From contig BCHS01000009.1 of NCBI GenBank assembly GCA_039545275.1, positions 186,001-250,000 of the forward strand: 64,000 nucleotides of DNA, in the 5' to 3' direction. The position numbers were made by a program, and so were the translations under genes. This document shows positions 1 through 10,935 of this stretch, one piece after another. The DNA comes from Pseudomicrostroma phylloplanum. Its lineage: Eukaryota > Basidiomycota > Exobasidiomycetes > Microstromatales. Every line of letters begins with the position of its first letter. Positions within the stretch are counted from its first letter, which is position 1. Under the pieces are notes generated by a model, which was given only the letters and a program-made list of their open reading frames with translations, had not been told where the DNA came from and searched no databases.

Positions 1-90
1 CTATACGCTCTTACGCACCTGACTTCTTGACCGACAAGAGGGGACGAAGGAAAGGTGGTGGGACCCGTGTGCAGCTCTAGCCTGACTTGC

Positions 91-1194
91 TCACTTGGCT
101 CTGACGTTGGGAGGGCAAAGGTCAGAGTCCATCGTATTCGCAGGCTTGCATATCGTAGCAGATCGGCTCACTTGAAACTGGTCGGCTGCTGCTAATGCAT
201 TCGTCAATCGATACGACTGAAAAGGGGGGGACAGAGTCAGATGCCCGCTCGTGAGAGGATCCCGAATATAGATTCCTGATGTAAAAGGGATAGACTCACT
301 GTCTTCCGGAAGACTATTCAGTCTGCGAGCTGCTGCTTCCGCGTTTGCTGTCAGGGTGAGAGCTGATATTGCAGTCCGCACGATTAAGGCATATTCGCAA
401 TCACTGCTGACTGGCGGTACATATATTCTCACATCTAGCAGAAGAAAGAGTACGCTTGGATCTGCCTGACAAGTGTTCGCGGTCTCTTGACCTTAATCAG
501 TATGATGCACATCTTCGTCGTTATTCTTTGCGTGCATATATGCTCGCCCCTAGCTGTCGCGCTTCGTCGGCCCATCGTTGGCCACTTGGTATCTTTGGCT
601 GTGACTGTAAACATACAGGTGGGGCGTAGAGGTGAGCAACCACAGAGAGCAAGGCAAAAATGCAGGCCAAGATGTGGCTAGAGAAGAGTTTCTGACCATT
701 GCTAGCCACAACATTGTGATTCTGATCTTCTTGTGAACTATGTAGCTCATCCGGACTACTCTCCCGCTCTCGGATTGCACCCAAGGGACCGTCTGCAAAG
801 TCCGCCTTCTCAGACGTTCGCTGCTTAGAGTTCGACTGCGACTGATGTAAGATCCAAGGTGGCGGTGTAGGCTCAAAGCGAAAGGGCGTCATGCTGCTGT
901 CTGTACTGTACGATATCGACGATGCTCTAAGTAACGACGAGGTGACGGACTGAGAGTGATCGACGGAAAGGGAGATGGAGGCACTGCAGCACAGCGCGCG
1001 CGCCCCGCGCCTCGCCCAACAGCCTCCGCCTCAAAAGTCAGATGAGATCCACCCCAGAACAGCTGCCGGATGCTTCTTCGTACCTCGACCAACATACGCC
1101 TCAGTACGATTGCAGCTAGGCAAAGCAGAGCAAGAGCATCGGCAGTCAAGCTTACTGCGCCGTAGAAGCCTGCCGATTGGTCTGCGTCGGTCAT
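91..1194 (-). CDS. possible membrane protein gene, structure unresolved, maybe running past the left edge
   Basis: The minus strand carries three open stretches that could be exons. The first (about 1194 down to 1020) starts at an ATG at 1194-1192 and reads MTDADQSAGF, then a hydrophobic segment (LTADALALLCLAAIVL) and a basic stretch. The second (about 950-600) contains a second hydrophobic segment (HILACIFALLSVVAHLY). The third (about 430-91) is open but has no membrane segment. Codon choice in the first two looks coding. I cannot fix the introns: the possible donors near 1040 are weak, although an acceptor-like CTCTCAG ends near 951. No family was recognised. The proposed start abuts, head to head, the start of the plus-strand CID gene, which lowers confidence. 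It could instead be noncoding upstream DNA. Confidence 0.3.
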
Positions 1195-3308
1195 GTCAGC
1201 TCTCGAGGTGAGTGAAGAGCGGGGCTCCGCAATGACTGACCTGGCCTGCTCACCGTCACTCCGTCCTTTCCGTCTCGTGTCTGCCATGCAGGGGTTCAAG
1301 AAGGTCGTCAAGGACTCGATCGCTAGTAACAAGCTCTCGTCTTCAAGAGTCGAGGCAGTCAAGGTGGCAGCAGCGAAGTGCTTTGATGTGGGTATACGAC
1401 CCGAGGCGAGGCTGTGCAGCATGCGCTGTATGTAGGAGGGGCGGGAGGGGGAGCGGGGCCGTAGCCCGGCAGCCCATTCAAGCATCACAAAGATTCAATA
1501 CGGGACGCGGAGGAAGGGCTTACCTCTGCCGGGTCCGCAATGACTGACCTTACTCTCATCCACTTTATGCCATACCCTACCAGCGGGCGCAACCGGCCAA
1601 ATCAGAGTTCCTCCGGCTACATCTATCAGCTGCTGCAGGCTCAAAGGTCGTATCCCTCTACCTCTTCGATGCCATCGCTCGCCATGCCAGGGAGGTGGTC
1701 AAGAAGAACGGCGCTGGCCTAGATCCGCTGAAGGCGCTGCCCAGTACACAGGGAGCCTCCGATCCCAATGCTACCTTTGTCCGGGCTGCGAAGGACTTCC
1801 TGGGCGAGATGGCCACAATAGTGGAGGAGGTGGCTGTGAGCACGGCTGGGAGCGTAAAGATGGAGCAAAGGGTGAGTCGGACCTAGGCGCTGAGCCCTCG
1901 AGGAGGCGCTGACATAGACCGCTTTCCATCTCAGGAAAAGGTGGACAAGGTCATCGACATCTGGAGGAAAGCTGGAACGTTCGAGGCCGATCTTCTGGAC
2001 AGGGCAGCACTGGCTGCAAAGAGAGTAGCATCATCCTCAAAGATATCCTCAAATGGTCACTCAGCCAACGGTACATCACAAGGTCAGAATCATAGCCCAT
2101 TCAGCTACAGTCGAAAGAGAATACCCGACAGGGGCCGCAACGGCGTTGCTACGCCCTTACCGTACTATACCAGCATGTCTATACCGTCATACATTATACC
2201 AGATCAACTGAAATTGCATGCATTTCTTCTTCTCTCCCTCTCCTGCTCCACCAACCTCCGCATCGTCTGCGCTCGTCACCTCCACGTCTTGCAAAATCAT
2301 CTGGCCTGCGCTTGACTCGTTGCGATCCTCCTCACAGGTCGATCCACTACCCCCACAGGCTCACCCCCACCTGCTCTCAAGCGAGCTCGAATAGATCGGA
2401 CAGACGCAGACAGAGCTGGATCGGCTACTCCGCCTGTCCCTGCCGGCTTGCCCTCCAGCTTGGCTGCCCTCCTTGGAGCTCAGGCGGGCACAGGACCGGG
2501 ACATGGCGCCTCCTCCCTTGCGGCTGCCACCTCATCCGGAGATACACAGAGCTTTATGAATTCGTTGAATAGTCTGATAGGACCTGCAGGAGCTCTAGGC
2601 GCTTCAAACCCGCAACAAGCGTAAGTAGAACGGTCTGCCGGGTGTGTTTTGCAGAATTTGAAGCCGCTACTGACCACACCCTCATGTCTCGTCCTGATGC
2701 AGTGATGCACCACGCGCCATCGGCTCAGCCCCTGCCTTTGACCTGAGCCAGCTGACGGCTCTCCAGCAACTCGCCTCCTCCTCTTCCTCCTCCAACTCCG
2801 TTCCCACCCAGCCAACAACCACCTCGACCTCATCCGCCATCCCTCTCCCACCACCTGGACCCCCACCTCCACGACCACCGCAAATGGCTCCTGGGTCCTC
2901 CTCCCTCCCCGCAAACCCAACATCAGTCTCCTCAAGTTCAGCTTCAACGTGGCCTCCAAATCCAGATCCAAGCGTGGGAGACCTGAGCAGCTTCGACGTC
3001 CTCTCCTTTGACCCGACACAGCCGCACAGCTGGGTACCGCTGGCGCAGAAGTGGTGCAACTCTTTCGGGTACATGCCGGCGCTTTGGGAGGTAGGGATGA
3101 ACTATCGTGAGTCAGAGTGCGCGCGAAGCATTGAGGAGGGCGAGATCAATTGCGACCGCTGACTTCTTTTCTGCCCCGATTCATTTCTGCTTTGTTCGCG
3201 CTGTGTCCAGTGATGGTGTATCAAGCGGCACTTATGCAGAGTAGCTATGGAGCAGGCGATGGGAATGGCGGCAATGGCGGTGGATGGGGAGAAGGAGGTG
3301 GACAGTAG
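1193..3308 (+). CDS. CID-domain RNA polymerase II CTD-binding protein (Nrd1/Seb1-like), 443 aa
   Basis: Seven exons: 1193-1207, 1292-1387, 1584-1871, 1935-2082, 2338-2620, 2703-3106, 3211-3308. Residues 1 to about 165 read as a CTD-interaction domain: an N-terminal helix (FKKVVKDSIASNKLSSSRVE), the helix around VVSLYLFDAIARHA, and the closing segment KVDKVIDIWRKAGTFEADLL, which is characteristic of CID proteins of the Nrd1/Seb1/SCAF type. Such proteins bind phosphorylated Pol II tail and act in 3'-end formation or termination. The rest is low-complexity: a Ser/Thr/Pro-rich middle, a polyproline tract near residues 325-337, and a conserved-looking end (SWVPLAQKWCNSFGYMPALW). No RRM is visible, unlike Nrd1 and Seb1. 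The 15-nt first exon gives MSALE; an alternative start is ATG at 1287. The third exon junction (1388/1583) is the least certain. Confidence 0.75.
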
Positions 3309-3482
3309 GATCCAATCGTCACCGCACACTCTTTGTCCCGCTTTCAATGCATCTTTCCACGCCAATCACACGTGCACAGTGACAGTTAATTCCTAGCTTT
3401 CTAGGGAGTGATATAGTAGTACAGTGACATCATCTTTTCTAACCACGAGTCGCGCCAAAGAGACCTGATCTCCTCGCACCCC

Positions 3483-5523
3483 TTATGCGCCTGCACTCCC
3501 TTCGCTCGTGCCGAGACTGGTGGTGATGTTATCACCGAGGAAGAGAGCTGTGCCGAACGCGGCCACGAGGAGCAGCTGACCCACCACGTCTACAATCGAG
3601 GAGACAAAGGGTAGACTGTAGATGTCTGCAGGGCGGCGAGGAAATTAACGAAGGTCGAAGGTCAGCTGATTGCACTTCCTTGATGCACTCATCTCCCTGC
3701 CAGCTCGACTCACCAGGATCATAATCCCTCTTCCACAGCCAAAGCGTCAACGAATGCGCAACCCACAGCGCAAAGCCCACTGCCATCAGTCCCAGGGTGC
3801 AAAAAGTGAGTACAAATTGCCAGCCAAAGTGCATCTGACCGCTGACCCAGACAAAGAGGAGGAAGAGCGTCTCGATGGAGAAGCCAATGACGAGGAGAGT
3901 GAGCGGGACCACCCATCCTTCTGTTGGTGGACCGGACTGGAAGAGAGCAAAGAAGTGGGATAGCACAGAGTAGACCCAGGAGCGGGGTCCGCTGGTGGGC
4001 CTCGAGCTGCCCGGAGGAGAGACTCTCGCGGGCGAATCGATCAGAGCCAGCTCTCCCTTGCCTGAGTGCAGCGTCGTGCTGATCCTGCTGACAAAGATGG
4101 CTGCGCATGCTCCTGGAAGACCCGTCACCACTGGACTCAGCAGCGCAAAGCCAGGGTAGCGCTGCACGAAGGAATCCAGGACGAGTCCAGCGCCGGAAGA
4201 GATGAACATGGCGATGATCAGGGGCACCCATCCCGAGGAGAGGAGCTCTCGGACGTAGGTGTTCCGCAGAGTGACTACGAAGCATACTATGCATGCTGCG
4301 ATCAGGACGAGGAGGATGAGCGAGGCAAGGATTGTTCCCTCGAAGTTGATCAGAAAAGACGCCAGCAGTGCTACGATGATCAAGGTGAGAAGATCACCAA
4401 GCGATGCTGCCAGCGGGGAGGCGATGTTGTCCGGATTGGCACCGACTTGGCGGGCTACGACTACGAGGGCGCACATGAAGTTGCCGAGGATGGCAGAGGA
4501 GATGGAGGCGGAGAGCATGCCTGTTGCGAGGACGAGGACGAACTCGAAGTAGCCGTTGCGCAGGCGAAGGGCTGGATCGGCAGGAGGCTTGGGGTGGTGG
4601 TGAATGATGCGACGAGGTTGCAATGACGAGGACGATCCTGCAGCTGGAGCGGGTGAAGTGAGCGACCTCTCCGCTCCTCGTCCTGCATGTCTCCTTGGCT
4701 GTAGATGCCTCATGAGGCCTACCGCCCGCGACGATGAAGCCCCTGTGCTCGCAGATGCGCCCTCTGCGACCTTGGATGAAGACTCGGCCGCCATTCCCAG
4801 AAGGAAGGCCAGGACTCCAGCTCCGGCAGAGACGATCAATGCCTGGACCTGCAGCAAGGTCATATTCCCTACGATGAGCGTCTGCCTCGTCCTCCTTATG
4901 TCCAACTCTCCAATGTTGGCGCTAGTGCTCATCCTCAGCGAGAGGTTCATCTCCAGATTGCCCTTGAGGTTGAGCAAGATAGGGAGCAGAATGAAGAGCT
5001 TGTCCACCTTTAAGAAGACTGGCCAGCGGGCCAGATGTACCAGGAGTTCACCAGAGAACATGAGGGACAGCAATGAGAGGACGAGCGTGGGGAGGGCCTC
5101 TTTTGCGATCTGCCAGATGACGAAGAGGTGGCTCTTGCGCTTGTTTCTCCGCCGTCTACTCGAGATGACCGCTGCTGGCTGCGATTGAGGTCGATCCCGG
5201 AACACGGCAGATTCGCCCAGGGAGGCCACAGAATTCGCCTCTGTGCGGGTACGACCGCTCTTCATCGTCGAGGCTCCAACGGTGGATTCGGAGCTGTTGC
5301 GCTGGCGTCCCACGAGAGCTTGCTGTTCTCCCTCCTCCTCCTCCTCTGCTTCATCGATGCTGACATCTGCCTGCTCATGCTCCTCCTGATATTGCTGTTG
5401 TTCTTGCCGCCGTTGCGCCTGACCCGAAGACTCTGCAGCAGGGTCGGATGTATCTTCGTGCTGCATAGCTGCCTCTGCCTCCTGTTGCGTATGCGCTGCA
5501 GACTGGCCTCGATCTCTCCTCAT
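3483..5523 (-). CDS. SLC41/MgtE-type divalent cation transporter, 650 aa
   Basis: Two exons, 5523-3714 and 3625-3483, with an 88-nt GTGAGT intron. The protein has a long Gln/Glu-rich cytosolic N-terminus (to about residue 130), then two copies of the MgtE/SLC41 integral-membrane module, about 139-245 and 325-640. Key motifs are PILLNLKGNLEMNLSLRMST with the following ANIGELD in the first copy, and SPLAASLGDLL, a long hydrophobic array, and SPVVTGLPGACAAIFVSRIS in the second. The intron splits a conserved segment; joining restores DPDIYSLPFVSSIVDVVG, the second half of the SLC41 pore signature, which strongly supports the splice. Family members move Mg2+ or related divalent cations across plasma or organelle membranes. 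Substrate and membrane are inferred only. Its 3' end faces the CID gene at a 174-bp gap. Confidence 0.9.
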
Positions 5524-5909
5524 GATGTAGTAGTAGTCTGCCTATGAGTCTGGTAGGGATACTCAAGGAATACCTGCCAGACTGTACAATGCTGCGAAAG
5601 TCTTGGTGAAGGTGCGCCTGTTGCCCCTAAGGAGCACACGTTGGGGTTGCTAAGGAAGTCTCCTTGTTGTATTGTATTTCCATATGCCGAGGTCCCTGCC
5701 TGCTCCCTGTCTTCCTTTCCGCATTGACCGGGTCCGCGTGAAATTAAGGCTCGTCACGTCCATTCACACTCCGACAGCACTCATTCACGCCTAACTCGCG
5801 ACGCTGCCTTTCCCGAGAAGGGAGCAGCCAGAGTCCAACACTACCCTGTACGCCGTCCATTTCATCTTTGAGAGGAACAAACAACGATCTCGATCTCCAC
5901 CCCAGCAGC
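5524..5909. promoter_or_regulatory. divergent intergenic region, SLC41 transporter / RNase H2C
   Basis: This 386-bp gap separates two genes transcribed away from each other, so it must hold both promoters and 5' leaders. No tRNA or open frame of note is present, and I recognise no specific factor site. Confidence 0.6.
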
Positions 5910-7012
5910 ATGGCCTCTTCCTGTCTCTTCCCTCCGCCGCTAGCGCTGCATTATGCGCCTCCAGCAGGCAGCGGCAGCGGCAGTGAAGCGCAGGCAATCG
6001 ACCAACCGCCCAACCTCATGCCCTTCTCAATCGACTACACCGGCCCAGCCAACGTAGACGGCTATCTCGTCTCCCATCAAGCCAAGCAAGCTTCTTCCTC
6101 TGCCTCTTCTTCTCACAATGCCGCTCAAAGCTCATCCACTGGCCTAGCCTCCGGACTAGATCTCCGCCAAGAGGAAGTCTACACGCACTTCCGCGGCCGA
6201 AGACTCTGGCGCACCACCCTCCCTCTACCGGCAGGCTGGAGCGGGCGGGTCTGTCTTCTGCAGCGGGAGAGGCCACGAGATGCCCCTGTTGGGGTGAGAG
6301 ACGGTTTGTCGCAAGCTACGATGGGAGGAGGAGCTGAGGGAGGGGAGGGAGAGGTGGCTCGAAGGCGCTTAGAGCGGGAGGAAGAGGCAGAGAGGGAGGA
6401 GATGCGCAGAAAGAAGCGAAGACTGAATGCTGCCGCCTCCGCTGCTGCTGCCGCGAATGGCTCTGGGCGGAACGGATCTGCTATGGCGAAGAAGCCGGCT
6501 GCTATGGCTGGCTTCTCCATGGACGATGATGAGGACGAGAACGATGGGGACGGGGAGGGAGAAGCAGGCCTGAGCGAGGAGGAAGACGTCTACGACGGCC
6601 TCAACGAGGACGAAGAAGACTCGTACGCCGACCCATTGCACGAAGACGACGACGACGACGGGGAGCGCCTTCAAGAAGACGACGATTTCCTGCCCCGCGG
6701 CCAACCCCTCCCCTCCTCTGGCTCAGCGAGTACTGCTCCTGCGGCCCCACCCCTACCAATATCAGGCACAACGACGTCCCTCCTCCCCTCTTCGCGCTTT
6801 TCTTCCATCCACGTCTGGAGCCCAGACGGCAAGCTGGATACGGGGGACGAGGAGCTCGTGAAAGTCCTCGGGGAGTGGAGATCGATTAACGCGCTGGTGA
6901 GTGCGAAGGAGATGGCGCCGTGGTCGGGCTGCTGCTCACGAAGAGAGTGAAGACTGACCTGACCGCCCTCCTTGCTTCCATCCGACTGGTGAAACAGCTT
7001 CACTCTGCCTGA
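5910..7012 (+). CDS. ribonuclease H2 non-catalytic subunit C, 333 aa
   Basis: Two exons, 5910-6896 and 6998-7012; the second encodes only LHSA plus the stop. The RNase H2C fold is recognised from three blocks: MPFSIDYTGPANVDGYL (about 36-52), FRGRRLWRTTLPLPAGWSG (about 94-112) and a C-terminal block with HVWSPDGKL and GEWRSINALLHSA. In the family this subunit, with subunit B, scaffolds the catalytic A subunit that removes ribonucleotides and RNA from DNA in the nucleus. Usual length is about 110-170 residues. Here about 180 residues are inserted between strand blocks; the insert is Arg/Glu-rich and then strongly acidic (runs of D and E around residues 205-255). The start chosen is the ATG at 5910, just before the conserved part. 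It converges with RAD54, another genome-stability gene. Confidence 0.85.
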
Positions 7013-7259
7013 GGGTGCACTTTTGCTCGATCTTTCTCGTGTTCTAGACACATCTTCGCACGCCAATTGTACAATGAAGGTCTTTATTAACACGTGACAG
7101 TGGACATGGTGTGTGACAAGAAAGAAGAAGTATACATCGGGAGATGGGACCCGTAGGAGAGATCATGGGTGGTACAATGGCGTGAAGTGTCTATACAAGG
7201 AAGTGTGTAAAAGAAAAAAGGGGACCCAGAGAGCGGCGATACCATACTCTCTCCACGCT

Positions 7260-9975
7260 CTAGTGGCTGCAGTACTGGAAGACCATGCTCACGTCTTCAA
7301 AGTTCTTCTCCGCTCTAAGCAGATCATCATGCAGCTCTCCCAACTCGGGTCGCTCATAATGGTTCCAAGTAGAAGTATCACCATAGAGCAACGCCTGGCT
7401 CTTCCTGACCTGCTTGCCCGCAACGCACCTCTTGCACTTGTACGTATCGTGGGTATTACTCGTCGTTGTGTCTTTAAACTCAAAGAGTTCCCTTAAGTCT
7501 CCAGCGGAGAAGTGTCGCTCGACGTCTTCACCACAGTCGACGACGGAGGCGGAGAGGGCCTGCTTGTGCGACTGGCGCTGCAGGATCTTCTCCTCGATGG
7601 AGCCCGTGCCGATGAAGCGGTACACGAAGCAGGACTTCTTCTGACCGTCTCGCCAGACTCGAGCTAGAGCCTGTTGGTCCGCAGCTGGGTTCCAGTCTGG
7701 GTCGAAGAGCACCAGTCGATTCGCGCCAATGAGGTTCAGTCCACAGCCTCCCGCCTTGGAGCTCAGGAGGAAGATGAACTCGGGGCTCTCGGGGTCGTTG
7801 AACCGGTCTACGAGCTTCTGACGCTTGTTGATCGCCATCGTACCGTCGAGCCTGAAGTTGCCCCATCGGTTGTTCCTGCACATGCGGTCAAAGACGTCCA
7901 GCGTCTGGGTGTAGTTGCTGATCAGGACGATCTTGTCGTTGGTCGTAGTACGAATGGTGTGAAGGAAGCGCTCCAGTACCATCATCTTGCCAGAGTACTC
8001 CGTGTGCACATCTCTGCGGTCTCGCGGGACGTAGCCTTCGGGCCAGAGTTCTCGACTGCCAGGTAGATCCTCGTCCAAATTGAGAAGGTCCGGGTGGTTG
8101 CAGAGCTTCTTGAGGATATTGATTGCCTTGAGGGGCTGCGATCCCGTACCTCTAAGCAGCTTCTTGATCTCGGGCGAGCGGATGAAGAGTCGGTACAGGT
8201 CAAGCTGGAATGGCGCCATCTTGCAGAAGACGACGTGTTCGTACTTGTGAGGGAGGTACTTCGACAGCAGGTCGTTTGTGCGGCGGATGATGAAGCGCTG
8301 TACGAGATCAGCCAGCTCCTTGAGCTTCTGATTGCCGACCTCCTTCTCTTTGTCAGTAGCAAGAGCGTCTCGACCCTTGAGGATGGCCAGCTCGTAATTC
8401 TTGCGGAACTCCATCTTCCCACCGAGGAGGTCTGGGATGGCAAAGCTGAGTAGCGAGAAGTACTCGGACAGATCATTCTGGACTGGCGTACCGGAGAGAA
8501 TGACTCGTCGCTGGACCTTGATCGCGTTGAGCGCGGTGAAGGTGAGCGAGTCGGCGTTCTTGAGCCGATGGCCCTCGTCGGCCAAGAGCAGTCCCACCTC
8601 CGTCTGGCCCAAGACCTCTGTCAAGTTTCGCAGAGTCTCGTAGGAGACGATCATGACTGGCTGGCCATTCGCGCGGCCCTTCGCCTGCGACCATCGATGC
8701 ACGGCAGTGATCATCTCGTCCTTCGAGAGCTTTCCGTCCAGCGCAAGGTTGCCAGGTGCGGCCGATCCGAGCCACTTTGTCAGCTCGTTGGCCCAATTGC
8801 GGACGAGACTCGAGGGACAGACGATGATGCACTTGTCGATGGTAGACTTGCCAGGAAGAGGAGACTGCTTCAAGAGAGTCCACATGAGCGCAATGCATTG
8901 CAAAGTCCTGTATGAAAGCAAGGGGAATCGTGTGGTCAGTCACTCGCACCCTTGGTCACAGCTGTCGGCAGCGGAACTCACTTGCCCAGACCCATCTCGT
9001 CTGCCATGATACAGCCCTGTGCCTTTGGGTCGATGAGACCAGTGGTACACTTGTACAAGAACTGGGAGGCCATCAAGGAAGGAACCCGGTCAGCTCGCCA
9101 TCTCTCACCAAGGAATGCGCCTCAATGCTATCGATCCAACTCACCTTGACTCCCTCAATCTGATGTGGCCTAAGCACCTTTGCCAACCTCGGATCAATCA
9201 CGACCGGCACCTTCTCCACCACCTTTGTCTTCTTCTTATTCAACCCAAGCAGATCCGCCAGAGACTTGTGCGGTCCGGCATTCTGAGCATTGAGCTTCTC
9301 TCGTTCGTCTTGCTCCAGTCTGAGTCGCTCCTTCTCCCGCTCAGCTTCCGCATCGTCGATCGTCGGGTCGAAGAGGACGATGGCGTGTTCGCCCATTGGG
9401 TCGTGCAGCGGCCTGGGTGGGATCTCAATCGCGCGCCGTGTGCCCAGAGCAGCATACGTGGGCTGTAATTCGATAATCTTGCCGTCTTTGCTCTTCATAG
9501 AGGGCAGGGAGAACCCCCGCTTCATTGCGCCATCCTTGGGCTTGAAGACGGACCACTTGCGCGTGTCTACATTGAGCGAGACGCCCGAGGCATCGATGCC
9601 CTTGTACATCCCTTCAAGCGTCTTGGCCGCCTTCTTAGAACGCTTACCACCACCACCGTCGTCTGGCCCGGCGTCATCGTCATCATCATCCTCCCCCTCG
9701 GCGCCCATGCCTTTATAGTCTACCCGCTTGCGCTTCCGTCCCCCCTCATCACCTCGCACAGCCGCCTTGAGAAAGGGCGACTTGAAGGGCTTGCTACCGA
9801 GGAGAGGACCGAAGCCTCCCCCATTGGCCGTGCGGGCTGTAAGAGCCGAGGAAGTGGGCTTCTTGAAGGAGAGGGGGGATGCGCTCGAGACGGAGGCGCT
9901 GGCGGGAGAGGCGAGGGGGCTGGGACTGGAAGGCTCGTTTTGCTGGAGGGCGGCGAGGATGACGCTCCTGCGCAT
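7260..9975 (-). CDS. RAD54: RAD54 Swi2/Snf2 DNA translocase, 852 aa
   Basis: Three exons: 9975-9145, 9061-8982, 8907-7260. Rad54 is the ATP-driven motor that works with Rad51 in homologous recombination in the nucleus. The N-terminus MRRS matches the family start. Before the motor lie VIDPRLAKVLRPHQIEGVK (motif Q region) and Walker A MADEMGLGKT, whose Lys codon is interrupted by the second intron. Then follow the DEGH Walker B box (LLADEGHRLKN), VILSGTPVQNDLSEYFSLL, the RAD54 segment RRTNDLLSKYLPHKYE, and helicase C-terminal motifs (VLISNYTQTLDVFDRM, LLSSKAGGCGLNLIGANRLV, DPDWNPAADQQALARVWRDG). A Cys pair (YKCKRC) lies in the tail, as in other Rad54 proteins. An acidic patch near residues 95-105 and Ser-rich N-terminus are poorly conserved. 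The 830-nt first exon is in frame throughout. Confidence 0.97.
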
Positions 9976-10935
9976 GGCCGACTCTAGGGAATGCTGACGT
10001 AGCTAGCTCCTTGTACAGCGACAAGAATGCAATGATGAAGTGTCAGAAGGACAGAGGGAGTGGTGTGATGCTGTAGCGAGGCAAGATGGGGTGGGGAGTA
10101 ATGGCCGCTAATCCTCGCCACTGGGAAGTGCATTCATTCACCTCTCGCCCCTCATTCCCGAGTCGCGTCCTGTTCCTCTTTCCGTGTGGCATCAGGTGCG
10201 CTCAATCTTCCAAGTCCGCCCACCCCACTTGCTCATCACACACACACGTGCTCACAGGCACACTGACAGGCGTACATGCGTGCGGACGAGGCAGCATTCG
10301 GTATTCAGTGACTTGAAGGACTGCTCAAGACGGGGAGTAGACGCACTTTAGTGAAAGTGGCTCAGTCGAGAAGAAGGATGAGCAGCAAGAAACGATGTAG
10401 TTGTTCAAGTGTGGGAAAAAGTAAGGACAAGAAAAACAGACTGGAAAACAAGGAGAACAGGAGTGAATTGAGCGTAGAGGTGGAGTAAAGTCTCTGTGAT
10501 GTGATGTGTAGTTGTGTTGTAGGAACGAGATGAAGAGGCAACGGGCAACTTTCGGAAAGCTGAGGGCGGGGCGCTTTTGCAGGCGTAGCCTCTATTCCAG
10601 ACGTTGGTCGCCTTTCGAGAGAGGATCGTCCATGCTTGAAATCGTCCCACTTTTCTCGTTGCTTCATGCCAAGCAGACGTGCTCGGCACCATTTTTATTG
10701 TAGATCTGAGTAAGAGATGAGTGAGACCGGTGACTTGTCGTAGAGGTGCGAGAGCAGGGGGATAAGTATTAAGCCGAGCGGGGCTAATAGGAATGAGCCT
10801 AGCTGCAGCCAAGATCTCACAACGAGAGAGAGCCAGCTGCTGCCATGCCACGACGTTGGGTATATGAGGAGCAAGCTTGATTGCTAAAGGAAGAGTGTAA
10901 AGCGAGGTCGACGAAAGGGGATCGTCGAGGCTCGC
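9976..10935. other. intergenic, RAD54 5' side to casein kinase 3' end
   Basis: This 960-bp stretch holds the RAD54 promoter (right of 9975) and the 3' untranslated part of the casein kinase gene. A minus-strand open frame at about 10400-10700 has poor codon composition and no recognisable product; I do not call it a gene. A short CA run (about 10230-10248) is the only repeat seen. Confidence 0.5.

Noticed and set aside
1195..1488. Minus-strand open frame upstream of the possible membrane protein
   Set aside because: It is antisense to the CID domain exon, which has clear family motifs, and does not begin with a supported start.
4066..4626. Long plus-strand open frame (186 codons) rich in Asp, Glu and Arg
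   Set aside because: It lies wholly antisense to the conserved SLC41 exon, and its composition is what the reverse of a hydrophobic GC-rich gene gives.
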